Assembly (NCBI GenBank): GCA_028141225.1
Contig: JAOIPS010000007.1
Span: 1 to 56,488, forward strand
DNA: 56,488 nt
Source: Prochlorococcus sp. AH-736-L23
GTDB taxonomy: Bacteria > Cyanobacteriota > Cyanobacteriia > PCC-6307 > Cyanobiaceae
Direction of reading: 5' to 3'
Shown here: piece after piece, positions 1 through 9,287 of the stretch
Numbering within the stretch: the stretch's first letter is position 1
How the letters are laid out: every line of letters begins with the position of its first letter
Notes under the pieces: model-generated
What the model saw: the letters and a program-made list of their open reading frames with translations, nothing else
Told to the model about the DNA's origin: nothing
Database searches by the model: none
Made by a program: the position numbers and the translations under genes

Positions 1-1776
1 TAGGGCGTTTAAATGTTGCCTTTTGTATTGATGAATTCTTTTAACTTGAACATCAAATAAACTTGATGGATCTACAAGAATTCCAGTTTTTGAATGGATA
101 AAACTAGCTAATTTTCTTTTGCCATTTAATTTAGTTTCTTCAAATTTTTGTAAAAAATTGTTGTCATCTTTTTTCTCTTCTAACTTCTTAAGAAGTTCCA
201 TATTTGTTATCCAATTAGGACCAACCTCTTCTTCAAGAAGGTTAGATAATGATGGATTAGATAGGGCTACCCATCTCCTTGGAGTAACTCCATTAGTTAC
301 ATTTGTAAATTTTTCAGGCCATAGTACTGCGAATTCTGGAAGAAGTTGTCTTTTTATAAGATCTGAGTGTAGAGCTGCTACACCATTTATATGATGAGCT
401 CCAATTGTAGCCAAGTGAGCCATCCGAACAGATTTGGAGCCTTCTTCATCAATTATTGAGAGTTTTTGAAGGATTTTGTCATCACCAGGATAACGTAGTC
501 TTAGTTGTTGTAGGAATCTCCAATTAATTTCATAAATAATTTCTAGATGACGAGGAAGAAGATCATTAAATAAATTTAAATCCCATTTCTCTAAAGCTTC
601 TGGCAGTAATGTGTGGTTAGTATAAGCAACTGAGGAAGTTGTTATGTTCCAAGCTTTATCCCAACCAATATGATATTGGTCAATAAGAAGTCGCATTAAT
701 TCTGCTACTGCTATGGCAGGATGGGTATCATTCAGTTGGACTGTCCAATGCTTAGGGAATTCTGTTATTGGTATTGATCTTTTTTCAAGGCTTCTCAACA
801 TATCCTGAAGAGAACAACTTACAAAAAAGTGTTGTTGTTTGAGTCTTAATCTTCTACCTTCGTCGGTTCCATCATTTGGGTATAGAACTTTTGAAAGAGT
901 TTCAGAGGCAACTTTTTCTTCTACTGCTCCATAGTAATCACCAATATTGAAAGCGTAAAAGTCAAAACTTTCTGTTGCATCAGCTCTCCATAATCTTAAT
1001 CTGTCACATGTATTTACTCTGTACCCTAGAACTGGAACATCATGGGGTACACCTATTGCATGTTCAGAAGGTATCCATCTTGATCTGTAGTTTCCTTTAT
1101 CATCTCTATAACTTTCAGTTCTCCCTCCAAAGCCAACAAAACATGATTCATCAGGTTGAGGAAGTTCCCAGGGCCATCCACCCTTCAGCCATTTGTCAGT
1201 AACTTCAACTTGCCAACCATCTCTAATTAATTGATTGAATATGCCAAATTCGTACCGAATACCATAACCAACTGCTGGGACTTGAAGAGATGCTAATGAT
1301 TCCATATAACATGCGGCAAGTCTACCAAGACCACCATTACCTAAACCAGGCTCTTCTTCTACTTCGAGTATTGTTGATAAAGATTCAATACCAAATCTTT
1401 TTAATGCATCTTCAGCTTCTTGAGTTATGCCGAGATTGAGAAGGTTATTACTTAATTGGGGACCTATTAAAAATTCTGCCGATAAGTAAGCTACAGTTTT
1501 TTGTGGTTTTTTTCTTATGACCTCTTGGCTGGCTAAGTATCTTGTCATTAGCCTATCTTTAACTGCATAACTCAAAGCCATATATAAGTCATGAGGACTT
1601 GCAGAGGTTGCTAATTTTCCAAGAGTGTAAAAAAGATGGGCTGTCATTCCTTGAAAAACAGCATCTGAATCCATGCCAGCTTTCTCAGGATCTAAATAGC
1701 AGCCTGGTGTAGGCAAGCGTAGATCAAAGGGTTCGTTGGAATTCATTGGATTAGCCATATAACAGACAATAGCCAT
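1..1776 (-). CDS. glgP: Glycogen phosphorylase, partial (C-terminus beyond left edge)
   Basis: Releases glucose-1-phosphate from glycogen by phosphorolysis, using pyridoxal phosphate (PLP). The reverse strand is open for 592 codons from the ATG at 1776 to the window edge. The N-terminal part carries LPTPGCYLDPEKAG. Family motifs follow: AYLSAEFLIGPQL, EEEPGLGNGGLGRLAACYMES, the QLNDTHPAIAV block, and VTNGVTPRRW. It ends at VKRIHQYKRQHLNAL. The PLP-lysine region of this family lies further on and is outside the window. In-frame ATGs also occur at 1758 and 1746. The family's conserved N-terminus begins close to 1758, so the first six codons are uncertain. It is transcribed divergently from the antiporter gene. 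Confidence 0.95.
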   Translation of the reverse strand, partial: MAIVCYMANPMNSNEPFDLRLPTPGCYLDPEKAGMDSDAVFQGMTAHLFYTLGKLATSASPHDLYMALSYAVKDRLMTRYLASQEVIRKKPQKTVAYLSAEFLIGPQLSNNLLNLGITQEAEDALKRFGIESLSTILEVEEEPGLGNGGLGRLAACYMESLASLQVPAVGYGIRYEFGIFNQLIRDGWQVEVTDKWLKGGWPWELPQPDESCFVGFGGRTESYRDDKGNYRSRWIPSEHAIGVPHDVPVLGYRVNTCDRLRLWRADATESFDFYAFNIGDYYGAVEEKVASETLSKVLYPNDGTDEGRRLRLKQQHFFVSCSLQDMLRSLEKRSIPITEFPKHWTVQLNDTHPAIAVAELMRLLIDQYHIGWDKAWNITTSSVAYTNHTLLPEALEKWDLNLFNDLLPRHLEIIYEINWRFLQQLRLRYPGDDKILQKLSIIDEEGSKSVRMAHLATIGAHHINGVAALHSDLIKRQLLPEFAVLWPEKFTNVTNGVTPRRWVALSNPSLSNLLEEEVGPNWITNMELLKKLEEKKDDNNFLQKFEETKLNGKRKLASFIHSKTGILVDPSSLFDVQVKRIHQYKRQHLNAL

Positions 1777-1908
1777 TTTTAAGAAAATTTCTTTGTTGTA
1801 ACTTCAGATCCACACTTGTTGAGTATTTTTGCTTTTTTCTTACATATTTCTTAAAGTGGGCCCTCAATAACTTATCTTCCAGTTATGTAGTTTATTTTTT
1901 ACCCTTAA

Positions 1909-3276
1909 ATGTACTCTTTACTTGCTGAATTAAGTACACATGATTTAGAAGTTGCTGAAACCTTGATAGGAGTTATAAGGTTTTTATTGATATTTTTAGC
2001 AGCAAGAGCATTAGCAGAAGTATTAGTAAGACTAAGTTTGCCAACGATTGTAGGTGAGCTTCTTGCAGGGGTCATAATAGGAGCATCAGGATTCCATTTA
2101 TTGATACCGCCCTCAGCTGGAACTGAACTAAATGAAGGACTTGTAAGTGTTATTAGTTCATTAGCTTCAATTCCTCCGGAAGCAGTACCTGATGTTTATT
2201 TCGAAAGCTTTCCCTCTCTCCAAGCAGTAGCAACACTTGGTTTATATGCACTTTTATTTTTAACAGGATTAGAAAGTGAGTTAGAGGAACTGGTAGCTGT
2301 CGGTGCTCAGGCTTTTACTGTTGCGATGGCTGGCGTAATTTTACCGTTTGCCTTTGGAACTCTTGGATTAATGTTTATCTTCCAAGTAGATCTAATTCCA
2401 GCAGTTTTTGCTGGAGCATCTATGACAGCTACAAGTATAGGAATTACTGCAAGTGTTTTCGGTGAATTGGGATATTTGAAAACAAGAGAAGGACAGATTG
2501 TTATTGGTGCAGCAGTTTTAGACGATATTTTGGGAATTGTTATTCTGGCAGTTGTTGTGGCGCTTGCTGCAGGAGGTTCTTTAGAAATTGCTCCTATTGT
2601 TAAATTAGTTGCAGCAGCAGTGGTATTTGTTATTGCTGCTATCGCACTAAGTCGAACAGCAGCGCCAGGATTTGATTGGTTGTTAGATAGATTGAAAGCT
2701 CCTGGAGCTGTAGTAGTGGCATCTTTTGTGATACTTGTATTATGTTGTTTTGTCGCAACAGCTATTGGATTAGAAGCAGCTTTAGGTGCTTTTGCAGCTG
2801 GATTGATTCTTAGTAGTTCTAAAAATAATCATGCAATACAACAATCTGTTTTACCTTTAGTTTCCTTATTCGCAACTATTTTCTTCGTATTGGTTGGAGC
2901 TGGAATGGATTTATCAGTTATCAATCCACTTGATCCAACAAGCAGATCTGCTCTTGTAGTTGCAGGATTTTTATTAGTTGTTGCGATTATTGGAAAAATT
3001 GCAGCCGGATGGGTATTTTCAAGTGATAAACCTACAAATAGATTAGTAGTAGGCTTGGGTATGATGCCTAGGGGAGAGGTTGGTTTAATTTTTCTTGGGC
3101 TTGGAACAAGCGCTAAGTTATTAACTCCTTCTCTAGAAGCAGCTATTTTATTAATGGTTATAGGAACTACATTTCTTGCACCTGTTCTCTTAAGAATTGT
3201 GCTAAAAGATAAGCCCCCAAATGATGGCAATAAAATTTCAGATGATGTTGCAGCTGATCCTGTGGGTCTTCTTTAG
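1909..3276 (+). CDS. Na+/H+ (K+/H+) antiporter, CPA2 family
   Basis: A 455-residue polytopic membrane protein with about 12 hydrophobic segments, of the NapA/KefB type of monovalent cation/proton antiporter. The ion-site signature is visible: TATSIGIT near residues 173-180 (the unwound TM4 segment in this fold) and adjacent aspartates D205-D206 in AVLDDILGI. The paired aspartates are typical of electrogenic CPA2 exchangers. No cytoplasmic TrkA-N (RCK) domain follows, and the C-terminus is a short hydrophilic tail. It is probably in the plasma or thylakoid membrane and involved in Na+ or pH homeostasis, but which ion it moves cannot be read from the sequence. It opens a four-gene same-strand run. 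Confidence 0.88.
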   Translation: MYSLLAELSTHDLEVAETLIGVIRFLLIFLAARALAEVLVRLSLPTIVGELLAGVIIGASGFHLLIPPSAGTELNEGLVSVISSLASIPPEAVPDVYFESFPSLQAVATLGLYALLFLTGLESELEELVAVGAQAFTVAMAGVILPFAFGTLGLMFIFQVDLIPAVFAGASMTATSIGITASVFGELGYLKTREGQIVIGAAVLDDILGIVILAVVVALAAGGSLEIAPIVKLVAAAVVFVIAAIALSRTAAPGFDWLLDRLKAPGAVVVASFVILVLCCFVATAIGLEAALGAFAAGLILSSSKNNHAIQQSVLPLVSLFATIFFVLVGAGMDLSVINPLDPTSRSALVVAGFLLVVAIIGKIAAGWVFSSDKPTNRLVVGLGMMPRGEVGLIFLGLGTSAKLLTPSLEAAILLMVIGTTFLAPVLLRIVLKDKPPNDGNKISDDVAADPVGLL

Positions 3277-3318
3277 GAAATAATTTTATTAGAATATCTA
3301 AAATAGAATTCTCAATGA

Positions 3319-4218
3319 ATGGAAAAGTCATCTCTATTAGATAGTAATGTAAATTATGACTGGAATTTTTTAAATTATCCAATACATACAGTTTCTGCTA
3401 AGCCTGAGAAAATATCAAAGGAATGTGCAATTTTATTAATTCATGGTTTCGGAGCCTCCACGGATCATTGGAGATTCAATATCCCTACTTTAAGTGACAA
3501 ATACGAAGTTCATGCTATGGATCTTCTCGGTTTTGGAAAAAGTCCGAAGCCTCAAGATGTCGAATACTCAGGATCTTTATGGAAGGATCAGGTTGTAGCT
3601 TATGTAAAAGAGAAAATAAAAAAACCTACAATTGTTGTTGGAAATTCATTAGGTGGTTATGCCGCATTAGCAGCTGGTTCAGAATTAAATGAGCTAAATG
3701 CAGGAGTGATTTTACTTAATGCTGCGGGATATTTTAGTGAAGAAAAAACTATCAAAAAAAATATGTTGCAAACTTCAATTGAAACAGTTGCTGGCATATT
3801 TTTGAAAAATATTGTTCTTCAACGCTTGATTTTTGAAAATATGAGAAATCCAAAAAATATTAAAAAAACTTTGAATCAAGTTTATGTTGATAAAAAAAAT
3901 GTTGATGATTTCTTAGTTGAGTCAATAAGAAAGCCTTCTCTAGATTATGGAGCTTTTAATGTTTTTAGAAGTGTATTTAATCCATCAGGTCCTCAAGGAT
4001 TGCCGTTGGATAAGTTATTTGCAAAACTCGATTCACCATTATTACTGCTCTGGGGAGGCAAAGATCCTTGGATGAATACTCCAAAAAAAAGAAATCTATA
4101 TAAAAAATTCACACCAAAAAATACACAAGAAATAATCCTTAATGCTGGACATTGTCCTCATGATGAAATACCTGAATTAGTTAATCAGCATATATTGGAT
4201 TGGGTTGATTCTCTTTAA
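3319..4218 (+). CDS. Alpha/beta-fold hydrolase
   Basis: A 299-residue alpha/beta hydrolase of the single-domain esterase/haloperoxidase-like type. The oxyanion-hole motif LIHGFGAS is near residue 41. The nucleophile elbow VGNSLGGYAA has its Ser at 110. The likely acid lies in WGGKDPWM near residue 248 and the catalytic His in NAGHCPHDE near residue 277. The 70-residue stretch between the elbow and the acid is a helical cap. No signal peptide is seen. It sits 42 bases after the antiporter gene and 9 bases before the epimerase-like gene. Related cyanobacterial proteins act on esters of pigments or lipids, but the substrate here is unknown. An out-of-frame ATG at 3315 is ignored. Confidence 0.85.
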   Translation: MEKSSLLDSNVNYDWNFLNYPIHTVSAKPEKISKECAILLIHGFGASTDHWRFNIPTLSDKYEVHAMDLLGFGKSPKPQDVEYSGSLWKDQVVAYVKEKIKKPTIVVGNSLGGYAALAAGSELNELNAGVILLNAAGYFSEEKTIKKNMLQTSIETVAGIFLKNIVLQRLIFENMRNPKNIKKTLNQVYVDKKNVDDFLVESIRKPSLDYGAFNVFRSVFNPSGPQGLPLDKLFAKLDSPLLLLWGGKDPWMNTPKKRNLYKKFTPKNTQEIILNAGHCPHDEIPELVNQHILDWVDSL

Positions 4219-4227
4219 GTACCAATT

Positions 4228-5082
4228 GTGCAAATTAAATTATCTAATAAAGACCAAGGAATTTTTGTATTTCAATTAGATCAAAATAACTATATTAAAT
4301 TTTGTCCTGAAAGAGGAGGTGTTGTTACAAATTGGGTTTCGGATGGTAAAGAGATACTTTATTTCGATGAAAAAAGATTTATCGAAAAGACAAAAAGTAT
4401 TAGAGGTGGTATCCCAATCTTGTACCCAATTTGTGGAAATCTTAATGCCTCTAGTTCAGTTTTTGGAAGAGATTATTTGCAACTATCACAACATGGTTTC
4501 GCTAGGGATTTGCAATGGCAATATACCTTGAATGAAAATGAAAAAACTTTATGCTTATTTTTAAATGAATCTAAAAAAACCAAAAAATATTATCCTTTCG
4601 ATTTCGAACTAAGAATAGAAATCACCTTAAAGATAAACTGTTTAGCATTTGAAATTACGATTTTTAACAAAACAGATATTGCTATGCCTATAAATTTTGG
4701 ATTGCATCCTTACTTTAATGTTTCAGATTTAAAAAATATAGAATTTGTTGACTATCCTCTTAATTGTCAGAATCAAGAAAAAAACATAATAAGTAATACT
4801 TTAGATGAGTTGAAAAATATTAATTTAGGAGTTGATCTACTCATGTATACCTCTGGTAGGAGCGCTTTTCGGGATAAAATTTTTAAAAGACAGGTAACTT
4901 TGAATCATCCATATCCTCTCGACCTAGGAGTTATTTGGAGTGATCCTCCGAGACGAATGATATGTCTTGAACCTTGGACTAGTCCACGAAATTCTTTTAT
5001 TGATGGATTAAGAAACATCATGATTCCTTCAAATGATAATCAAAGGTTTGAAGCTTCAATACAAATAGAATCTCTTAAGTAA
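4228..5082 (+). CDS. Aldose 1-epimerase-like protein
   Basis: A 284-residue protein of the galactose mutarotase-like fold, close to the glucose-6-phosphate 1-epimerase/aldose epimerase group. Visible marks are GGIPILYPICGN near residue 60, SQHGFARDLQW near 90 (the conserved HGF-R signature) and NFGLHPYFNVSD near 155, whose His matches the family's catalytic histidine. ICLEPWTSPRNS near 250 carries the expected Glu. These enzymes interconvert alpha and beta sugar anomers. The start is GTG at 4228, 9 bases after the hydrolase stop; no in-frame ATG fits the N-terminus better. It lies just upstream of the acid-sugar kinase-like gene, which hints at a shared sugar role. The actual sugar is not known. 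Confidence 0.82.
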   Translation: MQIKLSNKDQGIFVFQLDQNNYIKFCPERGGVVTNWVSDGKEILYFDEKRFIEKTKSIRGGIPILYPICGNLNASSSVFGRDYLQLSQHGFARDLQWQYTLNENEKTLCLFLNESKKTKKYYPFDFELRIEITLKINCLAFEITIFNKTDIAMPINFGLHPYFNVSDLKNIEFVDYPLNCQNQEKNIISNTLDELKNINLGVDLLMYTSGRSAFRDKIFKRQVTLNHPYPLDLGVIWSDPPRRMICLEPWTSPRNSFIDGLRNIMIPSNDNQRFEASIQIESLK

Positions 5083-5095
5083 TTATGAAATTCTT

Positions 5096-6445
5096 ATGAA
5101 ATTTGTTGTTTTTGATGATGATCCAACAGGTTCTCAAACTGTTCATGATTGCTTATTACTCCTTAAGTGGGACTATTCAACTTTAGTCAAAGGTTTTCAA
5201 TCTAAATCTAATTTATTTTTTATTCTGGCAAATACAAGGTCACTATCGGAAAATGATGCAAAATTAACAATAGAGGAAATTTGCAAAAATCTTAAGAAAG
5301 TTATAGCTTCTCAAGCTTATGATGAACAAATTATTTTTATAAGTAGAGGGGACTCTACGCTTCGAGGACATAACTTTTTAGAGCCAAGTATCCTAAATAA
5401 TTGCTTAGGCCCTTTCGATGCTACTTTTCATATTCCAGCTTTTATAGAGGGTAAAAGATTAACAATTAATGGATCACACTTTGTTGATAAAACTCCCATT
5501 GATCAAACAATTTTTGCAAGAGACAAAATTTTTGGATATAGGACAAGTAATGTTAAGAATCTTTTATTTCAAAAGAGTAAATCGCAATTAAATATTGAAG
5601 ATATTCAAAATCTTTTATTTTCAGATATCGAGATCCTAAATGATGAAGAAAATAACATTGTTTTTCAAATACTTATGAACTTGAAGAACAATAAACATGT
5701 AATTGTAGATATAGAAAATTATTCTCAACTGACTAAATTTTCTTTAGTAATTAAAAAATTAATTAAACAAAAAAAATTTCTGTTTCGCACTGCAGCAAGT
5801 TTTATAAGTTCAATTTCTGAGAAAAAAAGTGTACCTCAGGTCGAGACATTTTTCTCAAATTTAAGAATTAGAAATAAAGAAAAGAGTTTTCTTCCAGGAC
5901 TGATAATTGTTGGATCCTATGTGGAACTTTCAACACTTCAATTAAAAAATTTATTAGAGATAAGTAATTGCAATCCAATTGAGTTAGATGTTTTTGAATT
6001 CTTTAAAATTACTTCATCGGAAAATAATCATAAGCAAAGGAATTTGTTTAAAAATAAATTTTTGGGAGAAATTAGATTTTCTTTTGAGAAAGGAAAAACA
6101 CCAGTATTGTTTACTTCAAGAAAATTCATGTCCTTTAGTTATTCTGAACAATTTAATTTTTATAATTCACTTTCTTCTTTTATTGCCGAATTAGTCGCAA
6201 ATTTGAAGAATGAAATAGGATATTTGATTTCAAAAGGAGGAATAACAACAAATATGATTCTTAGTAATGGCCTTAATGCAGATTATGTTTACCTTCATGG
6301 ACAGATTTTTACAGGCATTTCAGTGGTGACTTGTAATCTGAAAAATGGGAAAAAACTTCCTATTGTTACACATCCTGGAAATATTGGCACTAAAGATTCA
6401 CTAGTGAATATTTGGAAAGTTTTTGAAAATAAAATTAATTTTTAA
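5096..6445 (+). CDS. Four-carbon acid sugar kinase family protein (DUF1537 type)
   Basis: A 449-residue protein with the two-domain layout of the four-carbon acid sugar kinase family, which phosphorylates threonate- or erythronate-like acids. The N-terminal motif FDDDPTGSQTVHD is at residues 7-19 and the family's SRGDSTLRGH at about 83-92. The C-terminal nucleotide-binding part has SKGGITTNMIL near 380, matching the family's SGG-T motif, and ends with VTHPGNIGTKDSL. The start at 5096 gives the conserved N-terminus directly; the ATG at 5085 is out of frame. It ends 2 bases from the stop of the convergent icd gene. Substrate and pathway in this organism are unknown. Confidence 0.85.
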   Translation: MKFVVFDDDPTGSQTVHDCLLLLKWDYSTLVKGFQSKSNLFFILANTRSLSENDAKLTIEEICKNLKKVIASQAYDEQIIFISRGDSTLRGHNFLEPSILNNCLGPFDATFHIPAFIEGKRLTINGSHFVDKTPIDQTIFARDKIFGYRTSNVKNLLFQKSKSQLNIEDIQNLLFSDIEILNDEENNIVFQILMNLKNNKHVIVDIENYSQLTKFSLVIKKLIKQKKFLFRTAASFISSISEKKSVPQVETFFSNLRIRNKEKSFLPGLIIVGSYVELSTLQLKNLLEISNCNPIELDVFEFFKITSSENNHKQRNLFKNKFLGEIRFSFEKGKTPVLFTSRKFMSFSYSEQFNFYNSLSSFIAELVANLKNEIGYLISKGGITTNMILSNGLNADYVYLHGQIFTGISVVTCNLKNGKKLPIVTHPGNIGTKDSLVNIWKVFENKINF

Positions 6446-6447
6446 AA

Positions 6448-7872
6448 TTAGAAATTTGAGATAATTTCTTCAGCAAAACTGCTGCAGGATAACGGTTCTA
6501 CCTTCGGTTCCATTAAACGTGCTAGGTCATAGGTGACTTTTTTTTGCTCTATTGCTTTACTTAAACCATTAGTAATTAAGTTAGCTGCTTCATCCCAACC
6601 AAAATATTCAAGCATCATTACACCACTAAGGATTACTGAGCCTGGATTAATCTTATTTAAGCCTGCATGTTTTGGCGCAGTACCGTGCGTAGCTTCGAAA
6701 ATTGCTGCATTATCTCCAATATTTGCACCAGGAGCCATACCTAGGCCACCAACAATTGCTGCAGCTGCATCAGAAACATAGTCTCCATTAAGATTTAAGG
6801 TTGCAAGAATTGAATATTCTTGAGGTCTAGTTTGAATTTGTTGAAATATACTGTCAGCTATCCGATCATCAACGAGAACAAGTTCTCTCCATTTTCCGTC
6901 TCCATGGGAATTTGAAATTGATGCAATAACTTCTTTAATTTCTTCGCAAATAAATGCTTTTTTATTATTTGTAAGCTTGTCAAAACCTGGTTCAATTTTT
7001 CGAGCATTATCTTCAATTGTAATTTCTGGATTCTTCTGAATATTATCTAAAATCCAGCTTTCTCTTTCTGTGATGCAAACTTCTCTAAATTCATTTACTG
7101 CTAATTCATATCCCCAATCTCTAAATGCACCTTCTGTATATTTCATAATATTCCCTTTGTGTACAAGAGTCACATGCCTTTTATCTCCTGATAATCTTTG
7201 AGCATGTTCAATAGCTTTTCTTATATGCCTTTGGCTACCAGATTTGCTCACCGGTTTTATTCCAATACCTGATCCGTCTGGTATAGATCTATTTTTTAAA
7301 TTTTTACTATTTGGTATTACAACATTATTTAAGTGATTAATTAATTCCAGACAATTATTATCCTCCGCTTCCCATTCAATTCCCATGTAGATATCCTCAG
7401 TATTTTCTCTATAAACAATAACGTCTAAATTTTGAGGATTTTTATGAGGGCTTGGAGTTCCTGAATAATATTTGCATGGTCTAACACAGCTATATAAATC
7501 AAATATTTGCCTTAACGCAACATTAAGAGATCTAATACCTCCACCTATGGGGGTCGTTAAAGGACCTTTGATGGCTACACCAAAATGTTTGATTGCTTCA
7601 ATAGTATCTTGAGGGAGATAATTATATGTTCCATAAAGTTCACAAGCTTCATCTCCTGCATAGACTTTAAACCAATTAATTTTTCTTTCATTTCCATAGC
7701 TTTTTTTAATCGCTGAATCAAGAACGATTTGAGTTGCAGGCCAAATATCAACTCCAGTACCATCACCCCTAATAAATGGGACAATTGGATTATTAGGAAC
7801 ATTAGGTTTACCTTGAGTAAAAGTTATTATCTCGCCTTCATTGGGTAAAGTTAATTTTTCAAAATTTGGCAT
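6448..7872 (-). CDS. icd: NADP-dependent isocitrate dehydrogenase
   Basis: Oxidative decarboxylation of isocitrate to 2-oxoglutarate. In cyanobacteria this supplies the carbon skeleton for ammonium assimilation. The 474-residue length matches cyanobacterial enzymes, which carry an insertion relative to the 416-residue E. coli enzyme. Visible marks: FIRGDGTGVDIWPA near the N-terminus, the substrate-binding GGIRSLNVALRQ, YRENTEDIYMGIEW, VHKGNIMKYTEGAFRDWGYE, the metal-binding NLNGDYVSDAAAA, and the coenzyme-site segment FEATHGTAPKHAG. It converges on the acid-sugar kinase gene. No clean GTA-N8-TAC NtcA site is seen upstream. Two copies of CATTGAATT lie upstream at 7875-7883 and 7898-7906. Confidence 0.97.
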   Translation of the reverse strand: MPNFEKLTLPNEGEIITFTQGKPNVPNNPIVPFIRGDGTGVDIWPATQIVLDSAIKKSYGNERKINWFKVYAGDEACELYGTYNYLPQDTIEAIKHFGVAIKGPLTTPIGGGIRSLNVALRQIFDLYSCVRPCKYYSGTPSPHKNPQNLDVIVYRENTEDIYMGIEWEAEDNNCLELINHLNNVVIPNSKNLKNRSIPDGSGIGIKPVSKSGSQRHIRKAIEHAQRLSGDKRHVTLVHKGNIMKYTEGAFRDWGYELAVNEFREVCITERESWILDNIQKNPEITIEDNARKIEPGFDKLTNNKKAFICEEIKEVIASISNSHGDGKWRELVLVDDRIADSIFQQIQTRPQEYSILATLNLNGDYVSDAAAAIVGGLGMAPGANIGDNAAIFEATHGTAPKHAGLNKINPGSVILSGVMMLEYFGWDEAANLITNGLSKAIEQKKVTYDLARLMEPKVEPLSCSSFAEEIISNF

Positions 7873-7986
7873 AGCATTGAATTAATAAAAGATAACTCAT
7901 TGAATTTCCACGTATTGTAATTTGCAATCAGTTATTTTCTTTAAAACCTAGAAATTTATTATCCAAATGAGAATAGAGAATAGTTT

Positions 7987-8514
7987 ATGATCAGCATTTC
8001 AACATCTTTATTAAAAGAAAAAGTAGTTAATAAGCAAGTTAAAGCAAATTATGTCATTTTCAAAAAAATACTCAGCTACTTTATGAATGCGAGTTCAAAC
8101 GTAAGTAATGTTGAAATAGCTAATAAAATTGCTTCTACTGCAGCTTTGTTTCGGAAATATTTTCCAGATGCAAGCGTAAACTTTAGTCCCTGGGACAATT
8201 CAAATAATGAATCCATGCAAGATACTATTGATTTTGCGTTTCATTTCCCTGGTTGGAGTCCTCTTATTGAATGTAGAGCAATACTCTTACAATTAAGAAT
8301 TGAAAATAATAGTAATTGCAGAGTTCCGAAATTGTTGGGAATAATAATGAGAGGTATGATTGTTCCCTCCGAGAGATGGAGAGTGGCTACCATCGGTGAT
8401 TGGGAAATGACTGGCACTCATCTACCGCAAAAGGAACAAAAAGATAATCTTTTTTTGGTTTGTAAAGAACTTTACAAGCTATTCTCTACAACATCCGCTG
8501 GTAACAAAAATTAG
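7987..8514 (+). CDS. Conserved unknown protein upstream of the bilin genes
   Basis: Up to 175 residues; I do not recognise the family. The first 32 codons are basic and of low complexity, so the true start may be the in-frame ATG at 8083 (MNASSNVSN), giving 143 residues. The downstream part is compositionally normal: an acidic-aromatic FSPWDNS segment, FAFHFPGWSPLIECRAILLQLRI, and IMRGMIVPSERWRVATIGDWEMTGTHLP. No membrane segment or metal motif is evident. The repeated Trp-rich turns suggest a small globular domain. It lies 57 bases upstream of ho1 on the same strand, with an inverted repeat between them. A link to bilin metabolism rests on position only. Confidence 0.7.
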   Translation: MISISTSLLKEKVVNKQVKANYVIFKKILSYFMNASSNVSNVEIANKIASTAALFRKYFPDASVNFSPWDNSNNESMQDTIDFAFHFPGWSPLIECRAILLQLRIENNSNCRVPKLLGIIMRGMIVPSERWRVATIGDWEMTGTHLPQKEQKDNLFLVCKELYKLFSTTSAGNKN

Positions 8515-8521
8515 CTGTTTT

Positions 8522-8549
8522 GTGTATTTTCCTTGTAGATTAAATACAC
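8522..8549 (+). promoter_or_regulatory. 8-bp perfect inverted repeat upstream of ho1
   Basis: GTGTATTT at 8522-8529 and AAATACAC at 8542-8549 form perfect arms around a 12-nt spacer. The element ends 22 bases before the ho1 ATG and begins 7 bases after the stop of the preceding gene. It could be a dimer operator with half-sites two helical turns apart, or an mRNA hairpin. No T-run follows, so it is not a standard intrinsic terminator. Confidence 0.5.
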
Positions 8550-8571
8550 TTACAAAAATAATTCAAAAAAT

Positions 8572-9282
8572 ATGGCAGTTTCTCTTGCAGGACAATTAAG
8601 AGAAGGGACAAAAAAATCCCACACGATGGCAGAAAATACTGGCTTTGTGGCTTGTTTTTTAAAAGGAGTTGTTGAAAAAAAATCTTATAGAAAATTAATT
8701 AGTGATTTATATTTTGTTTATGAAGCTATGGAAGAAGAAATTGAAAGACTGGTTAATGAGGAACATCCCGTCATAAAACCAATAGGTTTTAAATCATTAT
8801 TCAGAAAAGAAACTCTTGTAAATGATCTTAAATTTTATTTTGGTGAAAATTGGAAGAATGAAATTAATATTTCTCACTCAGCAAAACAATATGTTGAAAG
8901 AATCCGAGAGGTAGCAAAAAATTCACCAGAGCTATTGGTTGGTCACCACTATACTCGCTATATAGGAGATTTATCTGGGGGGCAAATCTTGAAAAGGATC
9001 GCTAAAAAAGCATTAAATTTGCAGGGAAATGATGGTTTAAATTTTTATGAATTTGAATTAATTGCTGATGAAAAAAAATTCAAGGAAGAATATTCCCTTA
9101 CTTTGAATCAACTTCCAATAAGTCAAGAGACTGCTGATCAAATTATTGATGAAGCTAATCAAGCTTTTACTTACAATATGAAAATGTTTAAGGAGCTTGA
9201 AGGGAACTTGATTGCTGTTTTAGGCAAGATTGTATTCAATTACATTACAAAAAAAGTTAGGAAAGGAAGTACCGAGACCTAA
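8572..9282 (+). CDS. ho1: Heme oxygenase (biliverdin-forming)
   Basis: Opens heme with ferredoxin-supplied electrons to biliverdin IXalpha, CO and iron. The 236-residue length is standard for cyanobacterial HO1. The N-terminal [18 protein letters not shown] carries the proximal His that ligates heme iron (H19 in SHTMAEN). The distal-helix signature [18 protein letters not shown] sits near residues 126-143. A lysine-rich tail ends the protein. pebA starts 5 bases downstream and pebB directly after that, so heme to phycoerythrobilin appears as a single three-gene transcript. Biliverdin from this enzyme would also serve any bilin-dependent regulator. Confidence 0.97.
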   Translation: MAVSLAGQLREGTKKSHTMAENTGFVACFLKGVVEKKSYRKLISDLYFVYEAMEEEIERLVNEEHPVIKPIGFKSLFRKETLVNDLKFYFGENWKNEINISHSAKQYVERIREVAKNSPELLVGHHYTRYIGDLSGGQILKRIAKKALNLQGNDGLNFYEFELIADEKKFKEEYSLTLNQLPISQETADQIIDEANQAFTYNMKMFKELEGNLIAVLGKIVFNYITKKVRKGSTET

Positions 9283-9287
9283 TATTT

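Noticed and set aside
1867..1886. ATAACT-N8-AGTTAT inverted repeat before the antiporter gene
   Set aside because: Only six A/T-rich base pairs; expected by chance in this composition.
1..3382. Open frames at 119-394, 975-1202 and 2829-3382 in frames opposed to or overlapping glgP and the antiporter
   Set aside because: They are shadows of the real genes on the other strand and have no independent coding marks.
7873..7986. NtcA site before icd
   Set aside because: No GTA-N8-TAC with good flanks was found; only a CATTGAATT direct repeat, which has no known meaning.
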